From Mycoplasmataceae bacterium (GTDB lineage: Bacteria > Bacillota_I > Bacilli_A > Mycoplasmatales > Mycoplasmoidaceae), in the NCBI GenBank assembly GCA_031273215.1, contig JAISSF010000009.1:1-45585 (forward strand): a DNA stretch of 45,585 bases. The letters run 5' to 3'. This document shows, one piece after another, positions 1 through 8,406 of the stretch; position 1 is the stretch's first letter, and each line of letters opens with the position of its first letter. Made by a program: the position numbers and the translations under genes. The notes beneath the pieces were generated by a model. That model was not told where the DNA came from. It saw nothing but the letters and a program-made list of their open reading frames with translations, and did no database searches.

Positions 1-339
1 GCGATTATTCATACCGATCATGGAACGCATTATACAGCACACGAATACCAAGAATGATTACATTCACATGATTGTCAATGTTCTATGAGCAGATTAGGTA
101 ATTCGTTAGATAACTACCCGATTGAACACCATTTTTCCAATCTCAAAAGAGAATGTTTGTGAAAAATCCCAGTTGAAGAAAGAACCGTTAAACAAATAAA
201 TCGTGAATTAGATATTTATTACAATTTCTATAATACCAAAAGAATACAATCAAACAAAAAACGTAAGTACTATTTCATACCAGATCATTTATTAGTCAAT
301 AACAATATAATTACTTATAAGAAAGTTGAGAGACTTTAA
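1..339 (+). CDS. IS3-family transposase, C-terminal part (gene cut by window edge)
   Basis: Open from the first base in frame 1 to TAA, with two TGA read as Trp. The 112 visible residues are the end of an rve/DDE integrase core: HTDHGTHY carries the second catalytic Asp (residue 6 of the fragment), and NYPIEHHFSNLKRE carries the catalytic Glu (residue 42), exactly 35 residues later, the D-35-E spacing of IS3-family OrfB. A basic tail with YYNFYNTKRIQ follows, also usual for this family. Only the 3' end is present, so I cannot say whether the element is complete. It ends 30 bp from the 3' end of the convergent lipoprotein gene. Confidence 0.85.
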
Positions 340-360
340 TCACCAGACTTAGGTTCAACA
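340..360 (+). repeat. Candidate right terminal inverted repeat of the IS element
   Basis: Directly after the transposase stop lies CACCAGACTTAGGTTCAACA. Its reverse complement starts TGTTGAACC, resembling the outer end of many IS3-family inverted repeats. The left end is outside the window, so the match cannot be tested here. This is an inference from position and sequence style only. Confidence 0.35.
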
Positions 361-369
361 AAATGGTGG

Positions 370-1481
370 CTAAAATAAATTTGCTTGTACTCATGCAATA
401 GTATCATTTTCAATACCAAATGCTAAATTTAAATTAGTGGGATCACTTGGAACAACCGTATTTTCAATCAAGTTCAAAATTGCCTTATATTGAGTTTCTA
501 GATAAATTTGAGCAGAATTAAACTTACCTAAAATATCTTGGATGTTATACGTTATAGTCTGAATATTTTGCATTAATGAAATTGCAGGAAGAACATATTG
601 GTTCTTAAATAAAGTACTAGCACTAGTAGCGCTGGACATTTCACTTAAAAGTTGGACTAAAGAATTGGTTTCTCTAAATAAGTCCTGGTAAATACTATTC
701 AAATTACTAATGGCGCTTGTATAGGCAAAATCTCTCATACCAATAACGTAATTCATAGAAGTTCTCATTTTAGTACGCATTAATTCAAGAGATTCATTGA
801 AACCAGATGCAGCAGCGCTAGGTAAAACTAAAACACTAGCTGTATCAATAATTTGACCATTAATCTTAGCGTTTATAAGAACATTAACGGGTTCACTAAC
901 TGGTGGGGTACCGATCATGATTTTATTATTAACTTGATCAATTGTAATATATGAACTTTGCGAAGGGTCATTTAACTCAAAAGTAGCAGTCGAGGAAATA
1001 TCATCAAAGCCTGCTCATAAATGAATGTCACATGAATTTTGTCCTACAACATTTGAAATATAAGATGGTTGAATCAACAAATCATTATTAACTTCTTGAG
1101 AACCAATTAACAAAATACTTGTACTAGTAATAAGCACATCTTCATAATAAACATCGATAAGCACATCTAATTGAGTTCCCTCGTTTAAATTTTTGGTAAT
1201 TGAAATCACGCTCGTTAGCGGGTTAATTTCTACATAGCTCGCGCCGCTCCCTTTTAGAATGTAACTCAAACCTGTTTTTAATATTTTTCCTGAACTAGTA
1301 ACTACAAGTTTGGTGGAATTTTCTCCATCGTTATCTTTTAAAATATAACTACCTAAACTAGCAAAATAGAAAGTATCTTGATTCTCGCCACTACTACATT
1401 GAGTAAGAGCAAAGGGAGCAGCTAGAACTGAAGCAGAGACCCCCCAACAGCTGCAAGTTTTAATAATTTTGTTGATTTCAT
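370..1481 (-). CDS. Phase-variable lipoprotein, frame OFF at a poly-G tract
   Basis: Start ATG at 1481, 9 bases after TATAAT. The reading frame begins MKSTKLLKLAAVGG and then hits G6; as written it stops after 19 codons. With one more G (or two fewer) it continues through VSASVLAAPFALTQC, a signal peptide with a lipobox Cys, and stays open to TAG at 372-370, about 370 residues in all. The mature part begins SSGENQD and includes a helical middle region rich in Asn/Gln/Leu (MRTKMRTSMNYV onward) but no domain I recognise. A single TGA (Trp) lies near the C-terminus. The only lesion is at the G run, so I read it as a switched-off surface lipoprotein rather than a decayed gene. An assembly miscount of the run is the main alternative. 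Confidence 0.8.
1440..1445 (-). repeat. Poly-G tract (G6 on the coding strand) in lipoprotein signal peptide
   Basis: Six consecutive C on the plus strand, i.e. G6 inside codons 12-14 of the minus-strand lipoprotein gene, in the hydrophobic core of the signal peptide. The upstream start codon is in a frame one base away from the lipobox frame, so G7 or G4 would join them. It is a likely slipped-strand switch, shared in kind and position with the tracts at 21736 and 22516. Confidence 0.75.
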
Positions 1482-1531
1482 AACGATTAAATTATAAGTT
1501 AAAAAACAATAAAAAATTAATAATTTTCTTA

Positions 1532-1553
1532 ATGTATATATTAATATATACAT
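1532..1553. repeat. Perfect 22-bp AT palindrome between lepA and the lipoprotein
   Basis: A self-complementary 22-mer centred on TTAA, made of TATA-type steps, 14 bp after the lepA stop and 51 bp before the lipoprotein start. It could be a weak hairpin terminator for lepA or an operator for the lipoprotein; there is no GC stem and no clear T run after it. A similar 18-bp palindrome sits at 35267-35284 in the equivalent position before another surface-protein gene. Confidence 0.5.
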
Positions 1554-1566
1554 AATATGCAGTGGA

Positions 1567-3345
1567 TTAATCGTTACTTAAAATCTTAATAAATACATCT
1601 TGTGGAACAGATACTGAACCAATTGCTTTTAATCTTTTTTTACCTTCTTTTTGTGCTTCTAATAATTTTTTCTTACGTGTAACATCTCCTCCATAACATT
1701 TAGCTAATACATTCTTATACATAGCTTTAATCGTTTCACGAGCAATAACTTTTCCGCCAATAACAGCTTGGATAGGAACTTCGAATAATTGTCTAGGAAT
1801 ATATGTTCTTAGTTTTTCTACTATACCTCTACCTTTAGCGTAAGCAAAATCTCTATGTGAAATAAAACTAAAAGCATCAATTTTATCACCATTTAATAAA
1901 ATATCAATCTTTACTAAATCACTCTTTCTTCATTCATTGATCTCATAGTCCATAGTTGCATATCCTTGACTAACCGTTTTCAACTTATCAAAGAATGAAT
2001 AAATAATTTCTCCTAAAGGAATAGAATATGTTGCTTTAAGTCTATTTCCTTCTAAGGGCATTAATTCAATGTATTCACCTCTATGTTGTTTACATAACTC
2101 CATAATTGCGCCAATATATTGTTCAGGAGAAATAATGGTTGCTTGCACATACGGTTCTTTTATATAAGATATAGTAGTTTTGTCTGGAAATTTTGAAGGG
2201 TTATCCAGAACCAATGTTTGTCCATTAGTTAAATTAAGTTCATATTTAACAGAAGGAGCAGTAAGAATTAAATCAATGTTATATTCTCTGCTTATTCTTT
2301 CTTTAATTACATCCATGTGAAGTAATCCTAAGAACCCGCATCGGATACCATAACCTAATGCTTGAGAAGTTTCATATTCATATACTAAAGAGCTATCACT
2401 CAGTGAAATCTTCTCCATAGCATCTTTTAATGCATCAAATTTAGCATTATCTATAGGATAGATACCAGAATATACCATTGGCAAAATCTTTTTATATCCA
2501 GGCAAAGGAACATTTGTTGGGTTGAACGCATCAGTTACAGTATCACCAACACTAACATCATGAGCAGATTTAATATTAGCAGCAATTCATCCAACTTCTC
2601 CAGAAACTAGTTCTTGTTTATTAATGCTTTTAGGCGTTCTAATACCCAATTCTACTACGGTAAATTCTTTTCCGGTAGCAAACATTTTAATTTTTTGGTT
2701 TAATTTTATTAAACCATCAAATATTCTCACTAAACAAACTACACCCTTATATGAATCATAATATGAATCAAAGATTAAAGCTTTTAGTGGTTTATCTAAA
2801 TTAATTGTAGGAGCAGGAATCATTCTAGTAATTTCATCCAATAGTTTATCCACATTTAATCCAGTCTTGGCACTAATGCAAATAGCGTTAGTTGCATCAA
2901 TACCAACACTTTCATTAATATCTTTGATTGTACGTTCAACATCTGCACTTGGTAAATCAATTTTATTTATTACGGGTAAAATTGTTAAGTTATTTTCCAA
3001 AGCTAAGAATACATTGCTTAATGTTTGTGCTTCTACCCCTTGAGTAGCATCAACTACTAATAACGCTCCTTCACAAGCAGCAAGACTTCTACTAACTTCA
3101 TAAGTAAAGTCAATATGACCTGGTGTATCTATCAAGTGGAATAAGAAATCTTTATAACGAAGTTGTACGGCATTTAATTTAATTGTGATCCCTCTTTCTC
3201 TTTCCAACTCCATAGAATCTAATACTTGTTCTTGCATTTCACGTTTCTCTAAACCGTTCGTCATTTCAATAATACGATCACTTAAAGTAGATTTACCATG
3301 ATCGATGTGTGCTATTATGCAAAAATTTCTAATATTGTTATTCAT
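1567..3345 (-). CDS. lepA: Elongation factor 4 (LepA), ribosome-associated GTPase
   Basis: The 592-residue product has the full EF4 layout. The G domain starts [14 protein letters not shown] (P-loop about residues 12-20), with RGITI (switch I), DTPGHIDF (switch II), NKIDLP and the SAK motif. The later domains include [17 protein letters not shown] and YEINEWRKSDLVK, typical of LepA, and the C-terminus ends [14 protein letters not shown]. Length matches the family (about 600). TGA codons encode Trp, for example in GEVGWIAANIKS. EF4 back-translocates stalled or mis-translocated ribosomes. The -10-like TATAAT lies 16 bp upstream, farther than in most genes here. Confidence 0.97.
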
Positions 3346-3375
3346 TAATGTAACTAATATAATTATAAATTTTAA

Positions 3376-3960
3376 TTAATTAATTGTCACTCCGCTAAAG
3401 TAAACGGTAGGCGCACCATTTGTTGCATCATCATTAATGTATGTTAAAGCAGTATGAGTTCCAGCTGGACAGGTAATTCAAAGCTGTAGGTTTTCTACAG
3501 GAGCATCTTGTAAAATTGTCACTTCATTGTCACTATCAATAGTAAATAGAGGTGCTTCTGGTGCAGCCGGATGAGTATATGTAAATGTGCTTAATTGTTT
3601 ATGAATAATTTTTTGAGCATAGTAATTAGCCATTTCTCAATAGATTTGACTTCATGTGTAGTCAGATGAAGATAAATATTCTTGATTAGTTGGATTAACT
3701 CCTATTGCTCTGCACATCAACTGGTTAGAAGGACCAGGGGTTGGGATAGTGTATGAACTCCCGCCAGAATAAAAGTCAACACCATTCTTTATGTGTTGAA
3801 TCATTCATTTAGCCTCTGTAGGGTTACTAATAGTAAATGTATCTCCTGCTTTCTTAGTTTTATATGGATCACCTTCAGTGTGACTACAAGAAGTAAGGGC
3901 AATAATAGGAGTTACTACTCCTACGACTGGAAGTAATAATTTAGGCAGCAGTTTTAACAT
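3376..3960 (-). CDS. Predicted lipoprotein of unknown function
   Basis: A 194-residue product with a signal peptide MLKLLPKLLLPVVGVVTPI ending in the lipobox ALTSC, so it should be a membrane-anchored lipoprotein. The mature part has AKWMIQHIKNGVDFY, a Trp-rich central stretch (SQIYWEMANYYAQK, with TGA for Trp) and an Ig-like-looking C-terminal part (ITCPAGTHTALTYINDD). I do not recognise the family. The start lies inside the 3' end of rpsT, overlapping it by 20 bp in another frame, so it is probably co-transcribed with rpsT. No G tract is present in its signal peptide, unlike three other lipoproteins here. Confidence 0.85.
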
Positions 3961-4195
3961 TTTTATTAGCAGCTTTAGCAATTCTAGATTTAATTCTGTT
4001 AGCTTTGTTCTTTGTAATTTTTCCTTTAGCTAAAGCGGAATCGGCTTTTCTGTATAGTTTGCTTAAATCTTTTTTATCCCCATTGTTTCTAGCTTGTTTA
4101 GCTGTATGTTTAAGAGTAGAAATAATAATACGATTACGTGTAGTTTTCTTAGCGGTTTTTTTAACACTTTTAATACTTGATTTTAAGTTAGCCAT
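3941..4195 (-). CDS. rpsT: 30S ribosomal protein S20
   Basis: 84 residues starting MANLKSSIKSVKKTAKKTTRN, rich in Lys/Arg, with the LYRKADSALAKGKITKNKANRIKSRI-type ending of bS20. It binds 16S rRNA during small-subunit assembly. The start has TATAAT exactly 6 bases upstream and no Shine-Dalgarno sequence, so the transcript is probably leaderless. The 3' end overlaps the following lipoprotein gene. Confidence 0.96.
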   Translation of the reverse strand: MANLKSSIKSVKKTAKKTTRNRIIISTLKHTAKQARNNGDKKDLSKLYRKADSALAKGKITKNKANRIKSRIAKAANKNVKTAA

Positions 4196-4232
4196 ATTAT
4201 TATTATAATCAAAAACTCTCTATAATAAATGT
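4196..4232. promoter_or_regulatory. Divergent leaderless promoters of rpsT and the heptad-repeat gene
   Basis: The 37-bp gap holds TATAAT on each strand: 4207-4202 for rpsT (minus) and 4221-4226 for the plus-strand gene. Each ends exactly 6 bases before its ATG, so the A of ATG is the expected transcription start. No Shine-Dalgarno sequence and no convincing -35 box is visible. Confidence 0.7.
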
Positions 4233-4604
4233 ATGAACAAAGCAAATGTTAAAATTGAATTTGAAAAATTTGAATTAAAGAATGATAAAACAGGGTCTTT
4301 CGTAAAAATTTCTCAAAAGACGACAGGTGATAAGAAAATAGACAAACCTCATCTTACTTTAAGGGAAATAGTTTTAAAATTAGTTGATAGATTTGATGTG
4401 TTAGAGAAAGATGTGAAAGAAATAAAAACCGATGTAAGTACACTAAAAACTGACGTAAGTACACTCAAAACCGATGTCAGCACGTTAAAAACCGATGTAA
4501 GTACACTAAAAACTGACGTAAGTACACTCAAAACCGATGTAAGTACACTCAAAACCGATGTAAGTGGTGTTAAAGTCGTATTAAAACGTAATAATTTAAA
4601 GTAA
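4233..4604 (+). CDS. Coiled-coil protein with KTDVSTL heptad repeats
   Basis: A 123-residue product. Residues 1-64 are a charged non-repeated part (MNKANVKIEFEKFELKND, then LREIVLKLVDRFDVLEKDV), followed by KTDVSTL six times and KTDVSGV, then KVVLKRNNLK. Val and Leu sit at 3-4 spacing, the signature of a coiled coil, so it is likely oligomeric. No signal peptide or membrane segment is visible. It resembles the repeat-bearing DUF16/UPF0134 proteins of Mycoplasma pneumoniae in style; I infer this from the pattern only. ATG follows TATAAT by 6 bases. Confidence 0.8.
   Translation: MNKANVKIEFEKFELKNDKTGSFVKISQKTTGDKKIDKPHLTLREIVLKLVDRFDVLEKDVKEIKTDVSTLKTDVSTLKTDVSTLKTDVSTLKTDVSTLKTDVSTLKTDVSGVKVVLKRNNLK
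4425..4571 (+). repeat. Seven in-frame 21-bp tandem repeats encoding KTDVSTL
   Basis: Seven consecutive 21-bp units; variants differ mostly at third codon positions (GAT/GAC, GTA/GTC, CTA/CTC/TTA). A 42-bp pair of units at 4446-4487 recurs almost unchanged at 4509-4550, indicating duplication of blocks as well as single units. Gain or loss of units keeps the frame and would lengthen or shorten the coiled coil by one heptad. Confidence 0.85.
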
Positions 4605-4678
4605 AACTTATATAAAATATAATTTAGTGCGGTTAAAGATCGAGTTTTAAAACGGTTAAAGTGGCAATTGGTAAATAA

Positions 4679-5215
4679 TTATTTTTTGCCGTTAGGAACT
4701 AAGAAAGCAGAATAAAGCACGGGAGATAATTTTTTAAGAGGTTGTTGGATTTTACCTTTATCGCCAACTAAAGCAATATATTTCTCATACACTTGGTTAA
4801 TTAAATCAGTTAAAGCTTGCATTCTACCAGGAGCTTTAATTTTAAATTTAACTTGGCATCCATCTGCTAATCAATCAATTGTGTTTTTTGCAAATCTAGC
4901 TAAGTCATTATCGCCAATTCTAGGTTTTACAGTTATTTCTTTAACTTTAGTGCTTTGAACTAGTTTCGCTTTCTCTTTTTCTTTCTTCTTGATATCGAAT
5001 AAGAATTTACCTTTATCAACAATCATAGCTATAGCTAGTCTTTCTTCACTAGCGGGAACTTTGATAACAACACTTAGTTTTTTAGATTCAGCAATTTCTA
5101 AAGCTTCTTTAACTGAAATTTTAGGATGTTTAGTTCCATCATTATCAATTAAAAAAACAAATTGATCTTTTATCTTATCATCAAATATATAGCCCAAATT
5201 AGAATCGTGCTTCAT
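4679..5215 (-). CDS. infC: Translation initiation factor IF-3
   Basis: The 178-residue product has the IF-3 N domain (VFLIDNDGTKHPKISVKEAL, then ESKKLSVVIKVP), a Lys-rich linker (KKKEKEKAK) and the C domain (KVKEITVKPRIGDNDLARF, KVKFKIKAPGRM). IF-3 keeps 30S subunits free and checks initiator tRNA. It is the last gene of a rpmI-rplT-infC cluster, 3 bp after the rplT stop; in most bacteria infC is first. No Shine-Dalgarno sequence is evident. An earlier, rare start codon cannot be used without running into rplT. TGA encodes Trp in NTIDWLADG. Confidence 0.95.
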
Positions 5216-5218
5216 GTA

Positions 5219-5566
5219 TTATTTAGCCATAGCTTTTTCAACGATAGCTTTGAAGGCGTTAGGTTCTTGAATAATTAATTCAGATAACATTTTACGGTTG
5301 ATTTCAATTTTGTTTTTCTTTAAACCATTCATGAATGAAGAGTAGTTGTAACCCATAGTCTTTAAAGCACCATTGATACGGTTGATTCATAATTTTCTGA
5401 AATCACCTTTCTTAGCTCTACGGTCCCTAAGAGCATATATGCTTGCTCTAATTAATGTTTGACGAGCAATCTTATAAGATGTATGCTTTGTACCTCAAGC
5501 ACCACTTACTCTTTTCTTAATACTATTTCTACGTCTTCTAGTAACAGGTCCATTAGTTGCTCTCAC
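5219..5566 (-). CDS. rplT: 50S ribosomal protein L20
   Basis: 115 residues with the classic bL20 sequence: [20 protein letters not shown] at the start, [40 protein letters not shown]. The start is GTG at 5566, chosen because MRATNGPV fits the family start and a GGAGG site lies 9 bases upstream inside rpmI. The rpmI stop TAG shares its G with this GTG, so the two are translationally coupled. L20 binds 23S rRNA early in assembly and represses its own operon in many bacteria. Confidence 0.96.
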
Positions 5567-5775
5567 TATTTGTTACCTCCTTTATATGGAAGAGCACGAC
5601 CGATTAGTCTTCTGCTTGCGCGATTCATTTCAGTAGATCCCTTTAATTGTCTTTTTTGTTTAGTGGTCTTACCAAAAGCACGGTGTCCACGGTTAGTGTG
5701 TTTGTGCATTATTTTACCAGAACCAGTAACTTTGAATCTTTTAGCTACTGCTTTTTTAGTTTTTATTTTAGGCAT
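5566..5775 (-). CDS. rpmI: 50S ribosomal protein L35
   Basis: 69 residues, MPKIKTKKAVAKRFKVTGSG then KTTKQKRQLKG, matching bL35 in full length. ATG is preceded by AAAGGAG, a real Shine-Dalgarno site, and by a leader of roughly 97 bases, unlike the leaderless genes elsewhere in this window. First gene of the rpmI-rplT-infC cluster. Confidence 0.97.
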   Translation of the reverse strand: MPKIKTKKAVAKRFKVTGSGKIMHKHTNRGHRAFGKTTKQKRQLKGSTEMNRASRRLIGRALPYKGGNK

Positions 5776-5884
5776 AATTATTTCTCCTTTAGGTTTATAT
5801 AAGTTAAATTAAGCAAATTCCCTAAATCTATTTCGAAATCAGGGGAGTGAATGTTTCACTTCTTTCTTATATGTTTATATTATA
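5776..5884 (-). promoter_or_regulatory. Promoter and structured leader of the L35-L20-IF3 cluster
   Basis: TATAAT lies at 5884-5879 on the minus strand, so the transcript should start near 5872 and carry a leader of about 97 bases. It contains a 6-bp stem with 3-base loop at 5860-5846 (AGTGAA-TGT-TTCACT read either way) and a second element at 5845-5820 in which CCCT/AGGG closes around the palindrome ATTTCGAAAT. In other Firmicutes-related bacteria L20 binds such a leader to control this operon; the same role here is inferred from location and structure. Confidence 0.5.
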
Positions 5885-5917
5885 TGAAATATATTTAACT
5901 TTATGGATAAGTGAAAA

Positions 5918-6079
5918 TTACTTGTTAGCAAAGTGTGCAATTAAAGCAGTTACGTCTTTATCTTTCTTTAAGTTTTCGAGAGTTACGTCGAAGTTTTTTA
6001 CAAAATCAGATTGACTAAAAGGAACAGACCCACCGTCTGTGAAGAATTTAGCATATTGACCAAAGTATTTTTTTCCCAT
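5918..6079 (-). CDS. Small protein of unknown function (53 aa)
   Basis: Product MGKKYFGQYAKFFTDGGSVP followed by a charged helix-forming part (FVKNFDVTLENLKKDKDV) and ending LIAHFANK. I chose the second Met (6079) rather than the Met at 6100 because TATAAT at 6091-6086 ends exactly 6 bases before it, and that box would lie inside the gene if the longer start were used. The gene is directly downstream of the Doc-like gene on the same strand but has its own promoter. No family recognised. Confidence 0.6.
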   Translation of the reverse strand: MGKKYFGQYAKFFTDGGSVPFSQSDFVKNFDVTLENLKKDKDVTALIAHFANK

Positions 6080-6101
6080 GTTTATATTATATTTACCCAT
6101 A

Positions 6102-6764
6102 TTAACTTATTTTGAAATTTAATAATATAGATTCCCTTATTTTTCCCATAATATGTATTATTGCATTTTCTTCGTTGATTAATCAATTATTTCTAAAACC
6201 AATTATGTCACATACAATTTTATCTCATTTATTAATTGCATTCTCATTTTTACATATAACGGTTAAACCAAAATTTTCTAACAAAAATATCATAGAGAAA
6301 ATAGCGGTTCGCTTATTTCCATTCCTATAAATATGAGAGGTAGCAATGTTGAAAAGCAATTTCGCGGATAAAAAAAGAATGGGCTCATTTAGGCTTGAAT
6401 TATGCATTATATAACTAGCTAATGAGTGCGCAATTGAATGCTCATTTATTGAACTAGGATTTACAAGAGCATAATCTTGATTTCTCCCATCATTTCCTTC
6501 TGAATCTTTAATATCTTGAATATACGTGTGAGAAGATTTGATAACATCAGATATTTTTGTGCAGAAGTTTTCTAATTCTTCTTGAGTATCTAAACTATTT
6601 TTAACATAACTAAAACTTGCTTTTTCTTTATCTTTGAATTTAGATTTAAAGTATAGTTCACCGTTTTCAAATAAGAGGAAACCGTTACTTATTGTTTTCC
6701 CTATTGCTATACCAAATATAGATAAATCGGATTTATCTATGTATCCTATTTTGAATTGCTTCAT
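6102..6764 (-). CDS. Doc/Fic-family protein
   Basis: A 220-residue product. Residues about 105-165 are Fic/Doc-like: NPSSINEHSIAHSLASYIM, then LFNIATSHIYRNGNKRTAIF. The motif HIYRNGNKR fits the Doc pattern HxFxDxNKR, with Tyr for Phe and Asn where Doc has the metal-binding Asp. Doc phosphorylates EF-Tu; Fic proteins AMPylate. The N-terminal 100 residues are extra relative to Doc and unrecognised. Two TGA (Trp) lie in the C-terminal part. No Phd-type antitoxin is next door: upstream is tRNA-Ser, downstream the 53-aa gene. It could be a toxin, a domesticated host-interaction enzyme, or inactive. Confidence 0.7.
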
Positions 6765-6777
6765 TTAATTTTAATAA

Positions 6778-6864
6778 TGGCGGAGACGATGCGATTCGAA
6801 CGCATGCCAGCAGAGCCTCTAACACCTTAGCAGGGTGTCCTCTTAACCACTTGAGTACGTCTCC
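6778..6864 (-). tRNA. tRNA-Ser (GCU)
   Basis: On the minus strand GGAGACG pairs with CGTCTCC to form a 7-bp acceptor stem, followed by discriminator G and an encoded CCA. The anticodon loop CTGCTAA gives GCT, decoding AGC/AGT, and there is a long variable arm typical of serine tRNAs. The T loop TTCGAAT is standard. Length 87 including CCA. Confidence 0.95.
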
Positions 6865-6888
6865 TTAAGGATATTATAAGTTTTATCT

Positions 6889-7407
6889 CTAATATTTCTT
6901 ATTAACTAATTTATTTGCACAAATGATCATATCATTAGCATTTAAATCTAATTTTTTCTTAAGGATTTTAACTAATTCTTTATGTTGTTGCATATAGTTA
7001 AACATATTGTTAGTTCACTTATCTGTATAAGTTTGATCATTCGTGAACATTCTTGAAGCTTTATTTTCTTTAAAGAATATATCTTTTTCTAAAAGTAATA
7101 AGAAGTTATCCATGATGTCTTTTAAAACATCAAATTTAATTGAAAGGGAAGCGAATATTTTATTTTCGAATATTTTAGTTTGTAAATCGTGGAAGTAATT
7201 AGAGAAATACATTGATTCATAAATTCCGGTATCTTTTAAAGTTTTTACGGATTTAATAAAACTAATCTTAGCATATTTAGAATATAAAGTAGTTAAGAAC
7301 TTAAAGTATTTAAAGATATTGTGTGTATGAGATATCTTGATATTATCTTTAAATTGTAAAGCGCTTCTTAAAACGATATTATTTAACATACTTATTGATT
7401 TCGTCAT
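6889..7407 (-). CDS. Hypothetical protein downstream of hrcA
   Basis: A 172-residue, Lys/Phe/Ile-rich, probably helical soluble protein (KYFKFLTTLYSKYAKISF; VLKDIMDNFLLLLEKD). No signal peptide or clear membrane segment. One TGA is read as Trp. It overlaps the end of hrcA by 29 bp if it starts at 7407; a second Met at 7389 is equally possible and no Shine-Dalgarno sequence decides between them. It sits where grpE follows hrcA in many bacteria, but I see no GrpE motif, so I do not call it that. Confidence 0.7.
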
Positions 7408-8389
7408 TAATGAAATCTAATACTCCTTTCACTTCGGCGTATTCCATTCTAGCTGGTCCAATGATTGATAATTGTTGTTTACCTTTAGAAGTAGAAAAAG
7501 AGGTAGAAGCAATGGATAAACCATTTTGGCCAATATCTTCTCCAAATACGATACTTGTTTTACCAATCTTTTCTTGGTTATAAGCAATATGTTTTCAAAC
7601 ATTAGTATCTTCTAAGAATGTTAATACTTGGTTTAATTTAACATTATCTTGGAATTCAGGATGAACGGTCAAATAGTTAATTCCATGAACTTCTTTTTTA
7701 ATCGGTGATTGGTTGAATTCAAAAATCTTTTCGATAATTTGTCTAATGCAGAATTCATATTCATGTACAACTTTTCTAATTATCTCTTTAATTGAAGAAA
7801 TTTTTTCTTGTAATTGACTCAATGGTGTATCAATTAAACGGTCGTTAAATACTCTAACACAGATAGCGATATCATTAAACATTTCCGCAGAATTAAATGT
7901 GATTGTATTTTTAATTACATTACCACCATTAGTAACAATAATAATCAAAGCCATGTTATCATCAATTTGAATAAGATCAAATCTCTTTAAAGTTTCATAG
8001 CCTTCAGATTTAGTAATAATCATAGGAAGTCTGAAAGATTCTTTAAGTATTTCAACTGATTGGTTAATTACTGTATCAATAGATAAGTCACGATTATTAA
8101 ATATTCTTTGCAATCTTCCTTTAATATCGTTGTTAATAGTTGGTTGTAAAATATTTTTCTCGTAATATTTATACCCGGCACTAGAAGGGATTCTACCACT
8201 ACTTGTATGAGTTTTTTCTAACAAACCCATTTTCTCTAAAGCAGCCATATCATTTCTAATAGTTTGAGCAGAAATATTTCTTAAATATTTATCATTAATT
8301 TCTTGAGAAGATATCGGAAAAGTTGTATATGTATATTCCTCAACAATTAACTTCAATAGTTTCATTTGTCTAGGGGTAATTTTATCCAT
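7379..8389 (-). CDS. hrcA: Heat-inducible transcription repressor HrcA
   Basis: The 336-residue product begins with a winged-helix domain, ITPRQMKLLKLIVEEYTYTT then SAQTIRNDMAALEKMGLLEK and SSGRIPSSAGYKYY, the HrcA signature. The later part has the GAF-like and inserted dimerisation domains, with SIIGPARMEY near the end. It represses genes with CIRCE operators, and a perfect CIRCE lies before clpB in this same window. ATG follows TATAAT by 6 bases (leaderless). Its 3' end overlaps the next gene. Confidence 0.96.
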
Positions 8390-8406
8390 ATATAAATTAT
8401 ATGAAA

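Noticed and set aside
4005-4208. Plus-strand hydrophobic open frame opposite rpsT
   Set aside because: Antisense shadow of Lys-rich S20 codons (Lys codons read as Phe/Leu on the other strand).
4349-4552. Minus-strand open frame with VLTSVFS repeats opposite the heptad-repeat gene
   Set aside because: It is the antisense of the 21-bp repeats; repeats with a period divisible by 3 keep opposite frames open. No promoter or ribosome site.
4425-4571. Regular short repeats that could suggest a CRISPR array
   Set aside because: The 21-bp units are directly adjacent without spacers, are in frame, and encode a heptad. No cas genes in the window.
6112-6330. Plus-strand hydrophobic open frame opposite the end of the Doc-like gene
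   Set aside because: Overlaps the well supported minus-strand gene, which reads through TGA as Trp to 6102; no promoter.
6889-7407. GrpE as identity of the gene after hrcA
   Set aside because: Position fits, but no GrpE dimer-helix or beta-domain motif is visible, so it is left as hypothetical.
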